Source: an uncultured Oscillospiraceae bacterium (GTDB lineage Bacteria > Bacillota > Clostridia > Oscillospirales > Oscillospiraceae). From it: 64,000 nt of DNA. The notes beneath the pieces were generated by a model. It saw only the letters and a list, made by a program, of their open reading frames with translations, did no database searches and was not told where the DNA came from. Shown here piece after piece: positions 16,568 through 26,671 of the stretch. Within the stretch, counting starts at the first letter, position 1, and each line of letters opens with the position of its first letter. The translations under genes were made by a program, and so were the position numbers. The stretch spans positions 62,001 to 126,000 of the forward strand of contig CABSMJ010000003.1 of assembly GCA_902478785.1 (NCBI GenBank), read 5' to 3'.

Positions 16568-17338
16568 ATGCAGGGAAAGGTTGAGATCTGCGGCGTCAAT
16601 ACCTCCAAGCTGAAGGTGCTGAAAAACGAGGAGACCATGGAGCTTCTGCGCCGGGCCAAGCAGGGGGACATGAACGCCCGAGAGCAGCTCATCAACGGCA
16701 ATCTGCGGCTGGTGCTGTCCGTCATCCAGAAGTTTTTGAACCGGGGCGAAAACGTGGACGACCTCTTTCAGGTGGGCTGCGTGGGGCTCATCAAGGCCAT
16801 CGACAACTTCGATATCAACCAGCCCGTCCGGTTCTCCACCTACGGCGTGCCCATGATCGTGGGCGAGATCCGCCGCTACCTCCGGGACAACAGCGCCATC
16901 CGTGTCTCCCGCAGTATGCGGGACACCGCCTACCGGGTGCTCCAGGCCAAGGAAAAGCTGATGGCTCGGGACCAGCGGGAGCCGTCGGTGGAGGAGATCG
17001 CCAAGGAGCTGGACCTGCCCCGGGAGGAGGTGGTGTTCGCCATGGACGCCATCGTGGACCCGGTATCCCTCTACGAGCCCATCTACTCCGACGGCGGCGA
17101 CACGGTCTGCGTCATGGACCAGGTCAAGGACAGCCGCAACACCGACGAGGCCTGGATCGAGCAGATCGCCCTGAAGGAGGCGGTCAAGCAGCTGGGCGAG
17201 CGGGAGCGACGGATCTTGTCCCTGCGCTTTTACGAGGGCAAGACCCAGATGGAGGTCTCCGGCGAGGTGGGCATCTCCCAGGCCCAGGTGTCCCGCCTGG
17301 AGAAAAACGCCATCAACACCATCAAGAAAAATCTATGA
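16568..17338 (+). CDS. sigG: Sigma-G, late forespore sigma factor
   Basis: 256-residue sporulation sigma factor. The N-terminus KVEICGVNTSKLKVLKNEE is diagnostic for SigG. Region 2 is NGNLRLVLSVIQKFLNRGENVDDLFQVGCVGLIKAIDNFD, region 3 is DPVSLYEPIYSDGGDTVCVMDQV, and the region 4 helix-turn-helix is MEVSGEVGISQAQVSRLEKNA. ATG at 16568 with GGGAGG. It directs transcription in the engulfed forespore. Transcription should start from the sigF-type site just upstream. Confidence 0.97.
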   Translation: MQGKVEICGVNTSKLKVLKNEETMELLRRAKQGDMNAREQLINGNLRLVLSVIQKFLNRGENVDDLFQVGCVGLIKAIDNFDINQPVRFSTYGVPMIVGEIRRYLRDNSAIRVSRSMRDTAYRVLQAKEKLMARDQREPSVEEIAKELDLPREEVVFAMDAIVDPVSLYEPIYSDGGDTVCVMDQVKDSRNTDEAWIEQIALKEAVKQLGERERRILSLRFYEGKTQMEVSGEVGISQAQVSRLEKNAINTIKKNL

Positions 17339-17340
17339 AA

Positions 17341-17377
17341 AAGTCCCGGCAGAGCACAGCTCTGCCGGGACTTTTTT
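17341..17377 (+). terminator. Terminator of sigG (convergent with nitrilase)
   Basis: Perfect 15-bp stem AAGTCCCGGCAGAGC/GCTCTGCCGGGACTT with an ACA loop, then TTTTTTC. Confidence 0.93.
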
Positions 17378-17385
17378 CTTTTCGC

Positions 17386-18318
17386 TCAGCCCTCTCTGGG
17401 CTCGTGGATGATGAGCTCCAGCACATCGGGACGGGAATAGTGGCCCGTGGCGTCGAATTCCATCCGGCTCCGGGGCACCTGCTCCATATCCAGGTCCAGG
17501 ACGATGATGTCCTCCTTGTCCCACACCGGCTCCTCCACATAGTGGCCGTAGGGGTCCACCACGCAGCTGCCGCCGGTGCACACGCCCTGGGGCAGCTCCT
17601 CCACCTCGTCGGGGCAGTGGAGATCCTTGGGATACATGTCCTTGGTCACATACTGGTTGACGTTGACCACATAGCAGTGGCCCTCGATGGCGATGTGGCG
17701 GATGGTGTCCTGCCACTCAGAGTTGTTGTTGGTGTTGGGCGCCAGATACAGCGACACACCCTTCTGATACAGTGCCGCACGGGCCAGGGGCATATAGTTC
17801 TCCCAGCAGATCAGGCTGCCCATGACGCCCCAGGGCGAATCCACCACGGGGAAGGCGCCCTTATTGCCGTCGCCCCAGACGCAGCGCTCTGCACCGGTGG
17901 GCTTGAGCTTGCGATGATGGGCCACCAGCTCCCCCTCCGGAGAGAAGATGAGATTGGTGCAGTAAAGGGTGCAGGTCCGGCCATCCCGCTCGGTGATGCC
18001 CAGGCTCACATAGGCGCCCACCTCTTTGGCCGCCTGGCCCACCCGCTCAGTGTCCTCGCTGGGCACCAGGACGGAGTTGTCATAGTAGCGCTTCCAGTCG
18101 ATGCGCCCCTCTGCCGTCCGGCTGCCCACGGTGAAGCCGAAGGTCATGCCGTAGGGATAGCAGGGCACATAGGACTCGGGGAACACGATCAGCTGAGCAC
18201 CTTTCTTCCCGGCCTCCCGGATCTGCTCCACCACCTTGTCGATGGTGGCCTTGCGGTCAAAGAGCACAGGCGTGCCCTGGACCAGTGCGATCCGGCAGTT
18301 CTTCTCCAGCAGTTTCAT
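17386..18318 (-). CDS. Nitrilase
   Basis: Nitrilase-branch carbon-nitrogen hydrolase of 310 residues that turns a nitrile into a carboxylate and ammonia. The catalytic triad is visible: Glu48 in FPESYVPCYPYG, Lys137 in HHRKLKPT and Cys171 in GSLICWENYMP. The YPYG and CWENYMPLAR contexts are those of true nitrilases (EC 3.5.5.1) rather than amidases. The natural substrate is unknown. The ATG at 18318 lies 36 nt after the upstream acetyltransferase stop, so the two are probably cotranscribed. Confidence 0.92.
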   Translation of the reverse strand: MKLLEKNCRIALVQGTPVLFDRKATIDKVVEQIREAGKKGAQLIVFPESYVPCYPYGMTFGFTVGSRTAEGRIDWKRYYDNSVLVPSEDTERVGQAAKEVGAYVSLGITERDGRTCTLYCTNLIFSPEGELVAHHRKLKPTGAERCVWGDGNKGAFPVVDSPWGVMGSLICWENYMPLARAALYQKGVSLYLAPNTNNNSEWQDTIRHIAIEGHCYVVNVNQYVTKDMYPKDLHCPDEVEELPQGVCTGGSCVVDPYGHYVEEPVWDKEDIIVLDLDMEQVPRSRMEFDATGHYSRPDVLELIIHEPREG

Positions 18319-18354
18319 GATTTGCTACGCCTCCTTATTTTTTCAGCAGGGAAA

Positions 18355-18852
18355 TCACTTGCTCTCCCTGCGCTTTTGGAATCCGATCCGCTCTGAGCCA
18401 TCCTCGATGATGACCACGCCGCACCGGGCAAAGCCCAGCCGCTCCAATGCCCGCTGCATGGGAGCGTTGTCCCGGTGGGTGTCGGCGCGCAGATTGGGCC
18501 ACTGGGACAGGCACCAGTCGCTGCAAAAGCCGGTCATGTTGGGATACTTGCCGGAAGAGGCCAGGCGGTGCAGCACGCCGTAGGGCTCATCATCCAGCCA
18601 AGCGCCGTCGATGTTGCGGTAGCTCGCCTCGATGTCCTTGCCGTAGAAAAAGCAGAACACGGCGGCCAGATCCCCCTGCTCCTCAGCCACGTAGCTCTGG
18701 CCCAGCCGGATATCCTCCCGGATCAGCTCCTCACTGGGATAGCCCTTGATCCACTGACTGTGATTTCCGTTTTTGCGCATAAACTGTCTGCCCTGGTCAT
18801 ACAGCGCCATGACAGCAGGCAAATCCTCCAGTGTCGTCTTACGTATCTCCAT
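18355..18852 (-). CDS. GNAT family N-acetyltransferase
   Basis: 165-residue acetyltransferase-fold protein. Recognisable parts are the N-terminus IRKTTLEDLPAVMALYDQGRQFMRKNG, AVFCFFYGKDIEASYRNIDGAW, RLASSGKYPNMTGFCSDWCLSQWPNLRADTHRDNAPMQRALERLGF and RCGVVI. The classic RxxGxG/A site is replaced by SSGKYPN..F, common in this branch. The ATG at 18852 has GGAAGGAGA. The substrate is unknown. It sits just upstream of the nitrilase. Confidence 0.85.
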   Translation of the reverse strand: MEIRKTTLEDLPAVMALYDQGRQFMRKNGNHSQWIKGYPSEELIREDIRLGQSYVAEEQGDLAAVFCFFYGKDIEASYRNIDGAWLDDEPYGVLHRLASSGKYPNMTGFCSDWCLSQWPNLRADTHRDNAPMQRALERLGFARCGVVIIEDGSERIGFQKRRESK

Positions 18853-18880
18853 TGCCTGTCTCCTTCCTGTTGTTTTGGTC

Positions 18881-18909
18881 AGTGTACCATATTCCCGGTG
18901 AAATGGGAA
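18881..18909 (-). promoter_or_regulatory. Promoter of acetyltransferase-nitrilase operon
   Basis: TTCCCA (18904-18909), a 17-nt spacer, TACACT (18881-18886) on the minus strand. The -35 is weak and the -10 is good. Confidence 0.6.
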
Positions 18910-19064
18910 GTCCCTTTTAGCTGAAATTCCCAGTTTTCTCCCCCATATCCCAGTCATCTTTTCCTTGTATCCCTCTCGGAAATCCCTTCGCAAAAATTCA
19001 GAATTTCACCGTTTTCCCGCCGACCGGTAAAACGTACGCTTAAAGAAGTTTCCATTTTCAAAGC

Positions 19065-19092
19065 GAGAGGCCGCCCCACAGGGTGGCCTCTC
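19065..19092 (-). terminator. Hairpin downstream of the SLH surface protein
   Basis: Stem GAGAGGCC/GGCCTCTC with one internal mismatch pair and a CACA loop. It is well placed to end the gene at 19113, but the minus-strand U-run is poor. The remainder of 18853-19064 holds only the acetyltransferase promoter. Confidence 0.55.
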
Positions 19093-19112
19093 CATCTGGT
19101 TTTTGATAAAAT

Positions 19113-21248
19113 TTATACAGATGCGTCCGTATTCTCCTGGTTCAGCTGGCTCAGATACCGCCCCAGGATCACGGCAGTCTGTGCCCGGGTGGCGGTGCCC
19201 TCCGGGGAAATGGTGGCGGTATCGGTTCCGGTAAGGATGCCAGTCTCCAATGCCCAGCTCACAGCAGACACAGCATATTCCGCCACGGCTTTGCCATCAT
19301 TATACTCCGCAAGGATTGCACTGTCGCTCTCCGGGGAACCGGCACAGCGATAGAGCAGCACAGCCAGCTGCTGGCGAGTGATGACCGCATTGGGAGCAAA
19401 GGTGTTGTCCTCATATCCGGTGACCAGGCCATTCTCCACAGCCCAGGCCACCGCGTCAGCACACCAGGCATCCTGCGCTACGTCGGAGAAGGTCACCTCT
19501 TCGTCGCTCTCTGGAGAACCGGCGCAGCGGTAGAGCAGCACTACAGCCTGGGCCCGGGTCAGGGTTCCGTCGGGCGAAAAGGTGTGGGTGTCGGTACCGT
19601 TGAGGACACCAAGAGTATAGAGCTGCCGGATCTGCTCATAGCACCAGTCCTCCGGTGAAACATCGGAAAAGGGCAGATCCGAAGCGCCCTGGATCTCATC
19701 GGTGATGCCGGTGAAGAAGGTGCCGCCCTCCTCTACCACAAAGACCTTGGTCACTACACCAGAAACATCCATGCCAGTGCCGGGTCGGCTGCCCGGTCCC
19801 TCAGGCCGCTGCCCCAGATCGTCAGGAGGCACAGCCCCATCCGGCGGCGTCATGTCTTCCGGCCGCTCCATGTCCTGGGGCGGCGTCTGGCTTTCCGGGG
19901 GCGTCATACCATCTGGAGGTGTTTGTCCTTCCGGCATCTCCTGGCCCTCCGGCCGCTGGCCGGGCTCCATGCCGCCCATACCGCCAGGGCCACCGGAAGC
20001 GGAGGTGGTGCTGCAGGCCAGCTGGGAGCCGCCGCCCCACAGAGTATAGCTGCCCGCCGTCAGGTCCGGAGAGGAAACCACCAGATAGGTGAAGTCATTG
20101 GCCGGGGTCCACTCCCCTGCCGTCTGGTCATCACCATCCAGCAGGGTATAGGTCACGCCCCCGCTCTGGCGGGAGGCAAAGGAAAAGACTGCGTAGTTCT
20201 GTCCGCCGCCGTCGATCTGGTCATACATATTGCCGGAGGCCGTTACCGTGCCGCCATTGATGTATATGCCCTTGTCAGCATCCAGGCCGGAGTCCATGCT
20301 GTCGGCGCAGGCGGCAGTCGTCACCGTGCCGCCGTTGATGACCAGATAACCGTTGGAGTCGATGCCGTCGCCCTCTCCGGTGGCGCCGTCCACATCGATG
20401 GTCAGTGTGCCGCCGTTGATGGTGGTGACAGACACACCGTCCTCGTTGGTGTTGATACCGTCATTGCCGGAGGTGATGTGGATCTCACCGCCGTTGATGG
20501 TCAGGTGCAGCTCGGTGTCCAGGCCCTCGTTTTCCGCCTGGATGTTCAGCACGCCATTTCCCTTCTCTCCCCCGTCCACATTCATGGACATCTTGGAGTA
20601 AAAGGCACCGTCATACTTGTGCAGCTTCTTGCTGTCCACCACCTCTGTGCCGTCCTCGCTGAGGGTATAGGATTTGTAGATGCGGGCCACATAGGAGCCG
20701 TCGATCTGGTTGGTGGTCCCGTCGGCAATGATGACGTTGGCGCCTGCCGCAGAGGTGTCCACTGTCTCCGAGGCGGTCTCCAAATCTGTGGAACCGCATT
20801 CATAGACGTTATAGAAAATCACTGCCGGCGCCACTGTGCAGGTGATGTCCACTCCGTCCAGGATCAGCGTCACCACCGCACTGGGGTCCTCCGCTGCGTC
20901 CTCCCCCAGATCCACAGCAATCTGTCCGGCAGACAGCGTTCCACTGAGGGAATAGGTGCCGGGCTGGGTAATATGCACCACCGTGTGGGCCTGAGCCTCT
21001 TCCTGAGAATGGGCGTCGGCCTCCGTTCCCTCTCCGTAGGTAAAGTCCTTGCCATCCTCATAGTAGACGATATCGTGGGCGGCATAGACCGCCTGGTTGG
21101 AATCTGTGGAAATGGCGGCGCCGTCCACGGTGATTTCACTGTCCGAAAGTTCGATCTTGGTGGCATCCACCTCCGCACCGCAGGCCATGGTGCCGAGACA
21201 GGTCACCGCCAGCACCAGCGCAAGGGCAAGTGCACTCAACTGTTTCAT
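19113..21248 (-). CDS. Cell-surface protein: Cthe_2159-like beta-helix domain plus three SLH repeats
   Basis: 711-residue exported protein. Signal peptide at 1-22. Residues about 25-390 form a right-handed beta-helix-like domain with repeated LTINGGEIHITSGNDGIN, TTINGGTLTIDVDG and LVINGGTVTTAACAD turns, as in the polygalacturonate/cellulose-binding Cthe_2159 (DUF4353) family. A low-complexity linker (about 400-490) is rich in PEGQ, MTPPD and PPESQ repeats. Three SLH repeats close the protein (from about 530: FSDVSPEDWCYEQIRQLY, FSDVAQDAWCADAVAW, and a third lacking FSDV). It should bind polysaccharide at the wall. Enzymatic activity is not evident. ATG at 21248 with AAGGAGTGA. Confidence 0.88.
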   Translation of the reverse strand: MKQLSALALALVLAVTCLGTMACGAEVDATKIELSDSEITVDGAAISTDSNQAVYAAHDIVYYEDGKDFTYGEGTEADAHSQEEAQAHTVVHITQPGTYSLSGTLSAGQIAVDLGEDAAEDPSAVVTLILDGVDITCTVAPAVIFYNVYECGSTDLETASETVDTSAAGANVIIADGTTNQIDGSYVARIYKSYTLSEDGTEVVDSKKLHKYDGAFYSKMSMNVDGGEKGNGVLNIQAENEGLDTELHLTINGGEIHITSGNDGINTNEDGVSVTTINGGTLTIDVDGATGEGDGIDSNGYLVINGGTVTTAACADSMDSGLDADKGIYINGGTVTASGNMYDQIDGGGQNYAVFSFASRQSGGVTYTLLDGDDQTAGEWTPANDFTYLVVSSPDLTAGSYTLWGGGSQLACSTTSASGGPGGMGGMEPGQRPEGQEMPEGQTPPDGMTPPESQTPPQDMERPEDMTPPDGAVPPDDLGQRPEGPGSRPGTGMDVSGVVTKVFVVEEGGTFFTGITDEIQGASDLPFSDVSPEDWCYEQIRQLYTLGVLNGTDTHTFSPDGTLTRAQAVVLLYRCAGSPESDEEVTFSDVAQDAWCADAVAWAVENGLVTGYEDNTFAPNAVITRQQLAVLLYRCAGSPESDSAILAEYNDGKAVAEYAVSAVSWALETGILTGTDTATISPEGTATRAQTAVILGRYLSQLNQENTDASV

Positions 21249-21398
21249 CTGCTCACTCCTTTCTGATTTGAAGATAGTGTAGCGTGTGATCCTTAAATCT
21301 TCCTAAAATTGAAAATAAAATTTATATGTTTTTATTCTTTGTTTCCTCACTTTTTGCCATTCTTACCTGTTTTTCGTTTATTATAGCCAGCTTTTTGC

Positions 21399-21431
21399 AA
21401 AAAAAGAGGACGCCAACTCGGCGTCCTCTTT
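21399..21431 (-). terminator. Terminator of the dehydratase-activase operon
   Basis: Perfect 11-bp stem AAGAGGACGCC/GGCGTCCTCTT. The minus-strand T-run follows. The remaining 21249-21398 is AT-rich leader of the surface protein without a convincing -35. Confidence 0.88.
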
Positions 21432-21470
21432 CCAGATTGCTTGCGGATCTTTTCGTTTCTTGGGCAGCGC

Positions 21471-22793
<1,323 letters not shown>

Positions 22794-22839
22794 AGTATAT
22801 GACCTTTCCTTTCGTCACTGCGGCGTCCAGGGCGCCGGA

Positions 22840-25776
22840 TTAAACCGATTGCTCCGATTGCTTCTGCTTTTCCTCATCCTTCTCCTCCAGAGCCGCAAAG
22901 AGGCTCCGCAGACGGATATTCACCGCGCCCAGGTTGGTGATCTCATCGATCTTCAGCTGGGTATAGAGCTTTCCGCCCTCCTGAAGGATCTCCCGGGTCT
23001 CATCGGTGGTGATGGCGTCCACGCCGCAGCCGAAGCTCACCAGCTGCACCAGGTCGCAGTCCGGCTGAGAGCAGCAGTACTTGGCCGCCGCGTACAGCCG
23101 GGAATGATAGGTCCACTGGTTAAGGACGCTGGTGGGGAACTTCTGCATCAGGTGAGACACAGAATCCTCCGTGACCACCGCCGCGTGATACCGGGTGATG
23201 AGGGTATCGATGCCGTGGTTGACCTCCGGGTCCACATGGTAGGGACGGCCGGCCAGCACAATGATGCGCTTGCCCTCTCGCCGGGCCTGGGCGATGATCT
23301 GGGCGCCCTTGCGGCGGACGAGCTCCATATGGTGCTCATACTCGGCATAGGCCGCGTCGGCGGCGGCCTGGACCTCCCGACGGGTGATGCCGTCAAAGTA
23401 CTTGGCCAGAATGGCGGTCATCTTCTTGACAAAGTCCTTGGGTCGGTGGATGCCCACGTAGTCGTAGATGAACTTGGTGGAGGACAGCTCCGGGCAGTTG
23501 CCCGCCAGCACCTCCGGGTAATAGGCCACCACCGGGCAGTTATAGTGGTTATCCCCCAGACCCTCATCGATGTTGTAGGTCATGCAGGGATAGAAGATGG
23601 CGTCCAGTCCCAGCTTGGAGAGGAAGCGGATGTGGCCGTGGGCCAGCTTGGCAGGGAAACAGGCGGTGTCGCTGGGGATGGTGCCCTGGCCCTCCAGATA
23701 CAGCTTCCGGGAGGACATGGGGCTGTGGTACACCGCAAAGCCCAGCTCTGTAAAGAAGGTGTGCCAGAAGGGCAGCAGCTCGTAGAAGTTCAGGCACAGG
23801 GGCAGTCCGATCTTGCCCCGGCGATTCTCCCCGGGCTTATAGTCCAGCAGGAGCCGCCGCTTGAAGGCGTAGAGATTCTCGTCTCCGGTGTCCACCTGGC
23901 CGGTGACCGGGCGGTCACAGCGGTTGCCGCTGATGAGCTGTTTGCCGCCGGCAAAGGTGTTGATGGTCAGCTGGCAGTTGTTGCCGCACAGGCCGCAGGT
24001 CCGGTTTTCGGTGGTCTGCGTGAAGGTCTCCAGCTCCTTGGCAGTCAGAATGCTGCTGGTCTTTCCCTCGCCAGTGCGGTTCTTTCCGTAGAGGGCAGCA
24101 CCGAAAGCGCCCATGAGGCCCGCAATGTCGGGGCGGATGACCTCCACCCCCATCTCCTGCTCAAAGGCTCTGAGGACCGCTTCATTATAAAAGGTACCGC
24201 CCTGGACCACGATGTTCCGGCCCAGCTCCTCGGGAGAGGAAGCGCGGATGACCTTATAGAGGGCGTTTTTCACCACGGAGATGGAAAGTCCCGCAGAGAT
24301 ATTCTCAATGGAGGCGCCGTCCTTCTGGGCCTGCTTGACGCTGGAGTTCATGAACACGGTGCAGCGGCTGCCCAGGTCCACAGGCCGGTCGGCAAAGAGG
24401 CCCAGCTTGGCAAACTCCGGCACCTCGTAGCCCAGAGTCTGGGCAAAGGTCTGCAGGAAGCTGCCGCAGCCAGAGGAACAGGCCTCGTTGAGGAAGATGT
24501 TGCTGATGGCGCCGTCCTCGATCTGGAAGCACTTCATGTCCTGGCCGCCGATGTCGATGATGAAGTCCACATCCGGCATGAAGTGGCGGGCGGCGGCAAA
24601 GTGGGCCACGGTCTCCACCACGCCGAAGTCGGCGTTGAAGGCGTTCTTGGCCAGTTCCTCTCCGTAGCCGGTGGTGGTGACGCTGGCGATCTGCACCCCC
24701 GGGTGCTCCCGGTAGATCTTCTCCAGCACCTCCCGGATCAGGGGGATGGGGTTGCCCAGGTTGGGGCGGTAGTCGGTGAAGAGAATGTTGGCCTCCTGGT
24801 CGATGACCACCATCTTGACGGTGGTGGAACCGGAGTCGATGCCGATATGGACCGGTCCGCAATCATCGGTGAACGCCCGGCGGGGCACGGTGGCCTTGGC
24901 GTGGCGCGCCCGGAAGGCCTCGTACTCCTCCTGGGTGCGGAACAGGGGCGGCTGGCTGGCGTAATCCCCCTGAGCACTCCTGGAGGCCACCCGGTCCGCC
25001 ACATCGCTGAGCGAAAAGGCCGTATCGGCATAGTAGGCGGCGCCCAGCGCCACGAACAGGAGGCTGTTCTCCGGGCACGTGCCGGTGACGCCCAGGGTCT
25101 TGTCAAAGTCCTTACGCAGGCAGCTGGAGAAGGTCAGAGGTCCGCCCAGGTACAGTACGTTGCCCTGGATGGGCCGGCCCTGGGCCAGGCCTGCGATGGT
25201 CTGGTTCACCACCGCCTGATAGATGCTGGCGGTGATGTCCTCCGCCCGGGCGCCCTGATTGATCAGGGGCTGGATGTCACTCTTGGCGAACACGCCGCAG
25301 CGGGAGGCGATGGTATAGGTCTTCTGCGCCTTCTGGGCCGCTTGGTCCATCTCGTCGGCACTCATTTTCAGCAGCGTTGCCATCTGATCAATGAAGGCGC
25401 CGGTGCCGCCGGCACAGCTGCCGTTCATCCGCACCTCGGTGCCGCCGGTGAGGAAGAGGATCTTGGCGTCCTCGCCTCCCAGCTCGATGACCACATCGGT
25501 GCCAGGAGCCAGCCGGTTGGCTGCCACCCGGGTGGCGAACACCTCCTGCACAAAGGGGACGCCACAGGCGTCCGCCAGGCCCATGCCGGCGGAGCCGGAG
25601 ATGGCAAAGATGGCCTTGCGGCCGTGGAGATATTCCCCGTCAATGCGGCGCAGCAGCTCCTGCGCCTTTTCCATAATGTGGCTGTAATGCCGCTCATATG
25701 TATGATATACGATGTTGTCCCCATCCAGTACCACACATTTGATGGTGGTGGAGCCAACGTCAAGTCCCACTCTCAA
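22840..25776 (-). CDS. 2-hydroxyacyl-CoA dehydratase activase-like protein, two BadF/BcrA ATPase domains plus DUF2229
   Basis: 978-residue cytoplasmic ATPase. Domain 1 is an ASKHA/BadF fold (VGLDVGSTTIKCVVLD at 2-17, then SGSAGMGLADA, NGSCAGGTGAFIDQMA). Domain 2 repeats it from about residue 305 (HIGIDSGSTTVKMVVID, VTTTGYGEEL, DIGGQDMKCFQIEDGAI, EACSSGCGSFLQTFA with cluster-type Cys). DUF2229 follows from about 620. Such proteins feed low-potential electrons to radical-type acyl-CoA dehydratases. The start is a TTG at 25776, 8 nt after AAGGAGG; the in-frame GTG at 25818 has no ribosome site. Confidence 0.9.
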   Translation of the reverse strand: MRVGLDVGSTTIKCVVLDGDNIVYHTYERHYSHIMEKAQELLRRIDGEYLHGRKAIFAISGSAGMGLADACGVPFVQEVFATRVAANRLAPGTDVVIELGGEDAKILFLTGGTEVRMNGSCAGGTGAFIDQMATLLKMSADEMDQAAQKAQKTYTIASRCGVFAKSDIQPLINQGARAEDITASIYQAVVNQTIAGLAQGRPIQGNVLYLGGPLTFSSCLRKDFDKTLGVTGTCPENSLLFVALGAAYYADTAFSLSDVADRVASRSAQGDYASQPPLFRTQEEYEAFRARHAKATVPRRAFTDDCGPVHIGIDSGSTTVKMVVIDQEANILFTDYRPNLGNPIPLIREVLEKIYREHPGVQIASVTTTGYGEELAKNAFNADFGVVETVAHFAAARHFMPDVDFIIDIGGQDMKCFQIEDGAISNIFLNEACSSGCGSFLQTFAQTLGYEVPEFAKLGLFADRPVDLGSRCTVFMNSSVKQAQKDGASIENISAGLSISVVKNALYKVIRASSPEELGRNIVVQGGTFYNEAVLRAFEQEMGVEVIRPDIAGLMGAFGAALYGKNRTGEGKTSSILTAKELETFTQTTENRTCGLCGNNCQLTINTFAGGKQLISGNRCDRPVTGQVDTGDENLYAFKRRLLLDYKPGENRRGKIGLPLCLNFYELLPFWHTFFTELGFAVYHSPMSSRKLYLEGQGTIPSDTACFPAKLAHGHIRFLSKLGLDAIFYPCMTYNIDEGLGDNHYNCPVVAYYPEVLAGNCPELSSTKFIYDYVGIHRPKDFVKKMTAILAKYFDGITRREVQAAADAAYAEYEHHMELVRRKGAQIIAQARREGKRIIVLAGRPYHVDPEVNHGIDTLITRYHAAVVTEDSVSHLMQKFPTSVLNQWTYHSRLYAAAKYCCSQPDCDLVQLVSFGCGVDAITTDETREILQEGGKLYTQLKIDEITNLGAVNIRLRSLFAALEEKDEEKQKQSEQSV

Positions 25777-25810
25777 GTGAAGAACCTCCTTGCCATGTTC
25801 CAAAGAACGC

Positions 25811-25827
25811 TTAGACACTTTGTCTAA
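25811..25827. promoter_or_regulatory. Perfect palindrome, candidate operator of the activase operon
   Basis: TTAGACACTTTGTCTAA has two perfect 7-bp arms around a 3-nt centre. It covers roughly +6 to +22 of the predicted transcript, a classic repressor position. No regulator gene is adjacent. Confidence 0.6.
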
Positions 25828-25839
25828 ACATACGAGGCT

Positions 25840-25868
25840 ATTCTAGCTGAATTTGACGAAATCTGCAA
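25840..25868 (-). promoter_or_regulatory. Promoter of the activase operon
   Basis: TTGCAG (25863-25868), a 17-nt spacer, TAGAAT (25840-25845) on the minus strand. Confidence 0.75.
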
Positions 25869-25945
25869 TGGGTATTCTGCTGCAAAATTGTGGATACGCT
25901 GTTAATTTTCCGTAAAGATTTTTGCCTATGTTCTACTCCCGGGGG

Positions 25946-25974
25946 TTGCTATCCCCCCATTGCCATAGTATAAT
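25946..25974 (+). promoter_or_regulatory. Promoter of queH
   Basis: TTGCTA (25946-25951), a 17-nt spacer, perfect TATAAT (25969-25974), about 65 nt before the queH start. Confidence 0.82.
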
Positions 25975-26040
25975 GTCCCCGTTACTTTTCACTTGGCGCC
26001 GCTCTCTTTTCCGGCGCTGCATTCCATGTGAGGACAAGCT

Positions 26041-26610
26041 ATGGAAACTGTTTTGCTGCATTGCTGCTGTGCCCCCTGCTCCCTGAGCTGCATCGATCCG
26101 CTGCGGCAGGAGGGCATCGAGCCGGTGGCCTTTTGGTACAATCCCAACATCCATCCCTGGAAGGAATACCAGGCCCGGCGGGACTGCCTTTTAAACTACG
26201 CACCCACCATCGGCATGGAGGTCCGGGTGCAGGAGGAATACGGCCTGCGGGACTTTGTCCGCCATGTGGCCGATGACATCGACCACCGCTGCGCCTACTG
26301 CTACTCCCATCGGCTGGAGGGCACCGCCCGGTACGCCGCGGAGCACGGCTTTGCCGCCTTCACCTCCACGCTGCTGGCCAGCACCTATCAGGATCACGAG
26401 GCCATCGCCCGGGCTGCAGAGCACTGGGCCCAGGAGTACGGTGTGACCTTTCTCTACCGGGATTTCCGCCCCAATTTCCGGGCGGGCAATCAGCTGGCCC
26501 GGGAAAAGGGCTTTTATATGCAAAAGTACTGCGGCTGCGTGTTCTCCGAGGAGGACCGCTACCGCAAACAGATCGACCGGGACACCAAGACCTTTCAGGA
26601 GCAGGTCTGA
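26041..26610 (+). CDS. queH: Epoxyqueuosine reductase QueH
   Basis: QueH (former DUF208) performs the last step of queuosine synthesis in tRNA, reducing epoxyqueuosine. 189 residues. Conserved cysteines: LLHCCCAPCS at the N-terminus (Cys8 to Cys13), HRCAYCYSHRL in the middle and YMQKYCGCVFSEEDRY at the end. FTSTLLASTYQDHEAI and YRDFRPNFRAG are also typical. The ATG at 26041 has a GTGAGGACAAGCT site. It stands 60 nt before the kinase-like gene, probably in one transcript. Confidence 0.93.
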   Translation: METVLLHCCCAPCSLSCIDPLRQEGIEPVAFWYNPNIHPWKEYQARRDCLLNYAPTIGMEVRVQEEYGLRDFVRHVADDIDHRCAYCYSHRLEGTARYAAEHGFAAFTSTLLASTYQDHEAIARAAEHWAQEYGVTFLYRDFRPNFRAGNQLAREKGFYMQKYCGCVFSEEDRYRKQIDRDTKTFQEQV

Positions 26611-26671
26611 GCAGATCTGCTTACTTCCTTACAAATAACACCGGATTCCACCCCCACACAGAGGAGGCAAT

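Noticed and set aside
22849..25827. A 992-codon open frame on the plus strand opposite the activase
   Set aside because: It is the antisense shadow of a high-GC gene with clear ATPase motifs. It has no ribosome site and its composition is like the other shadows.
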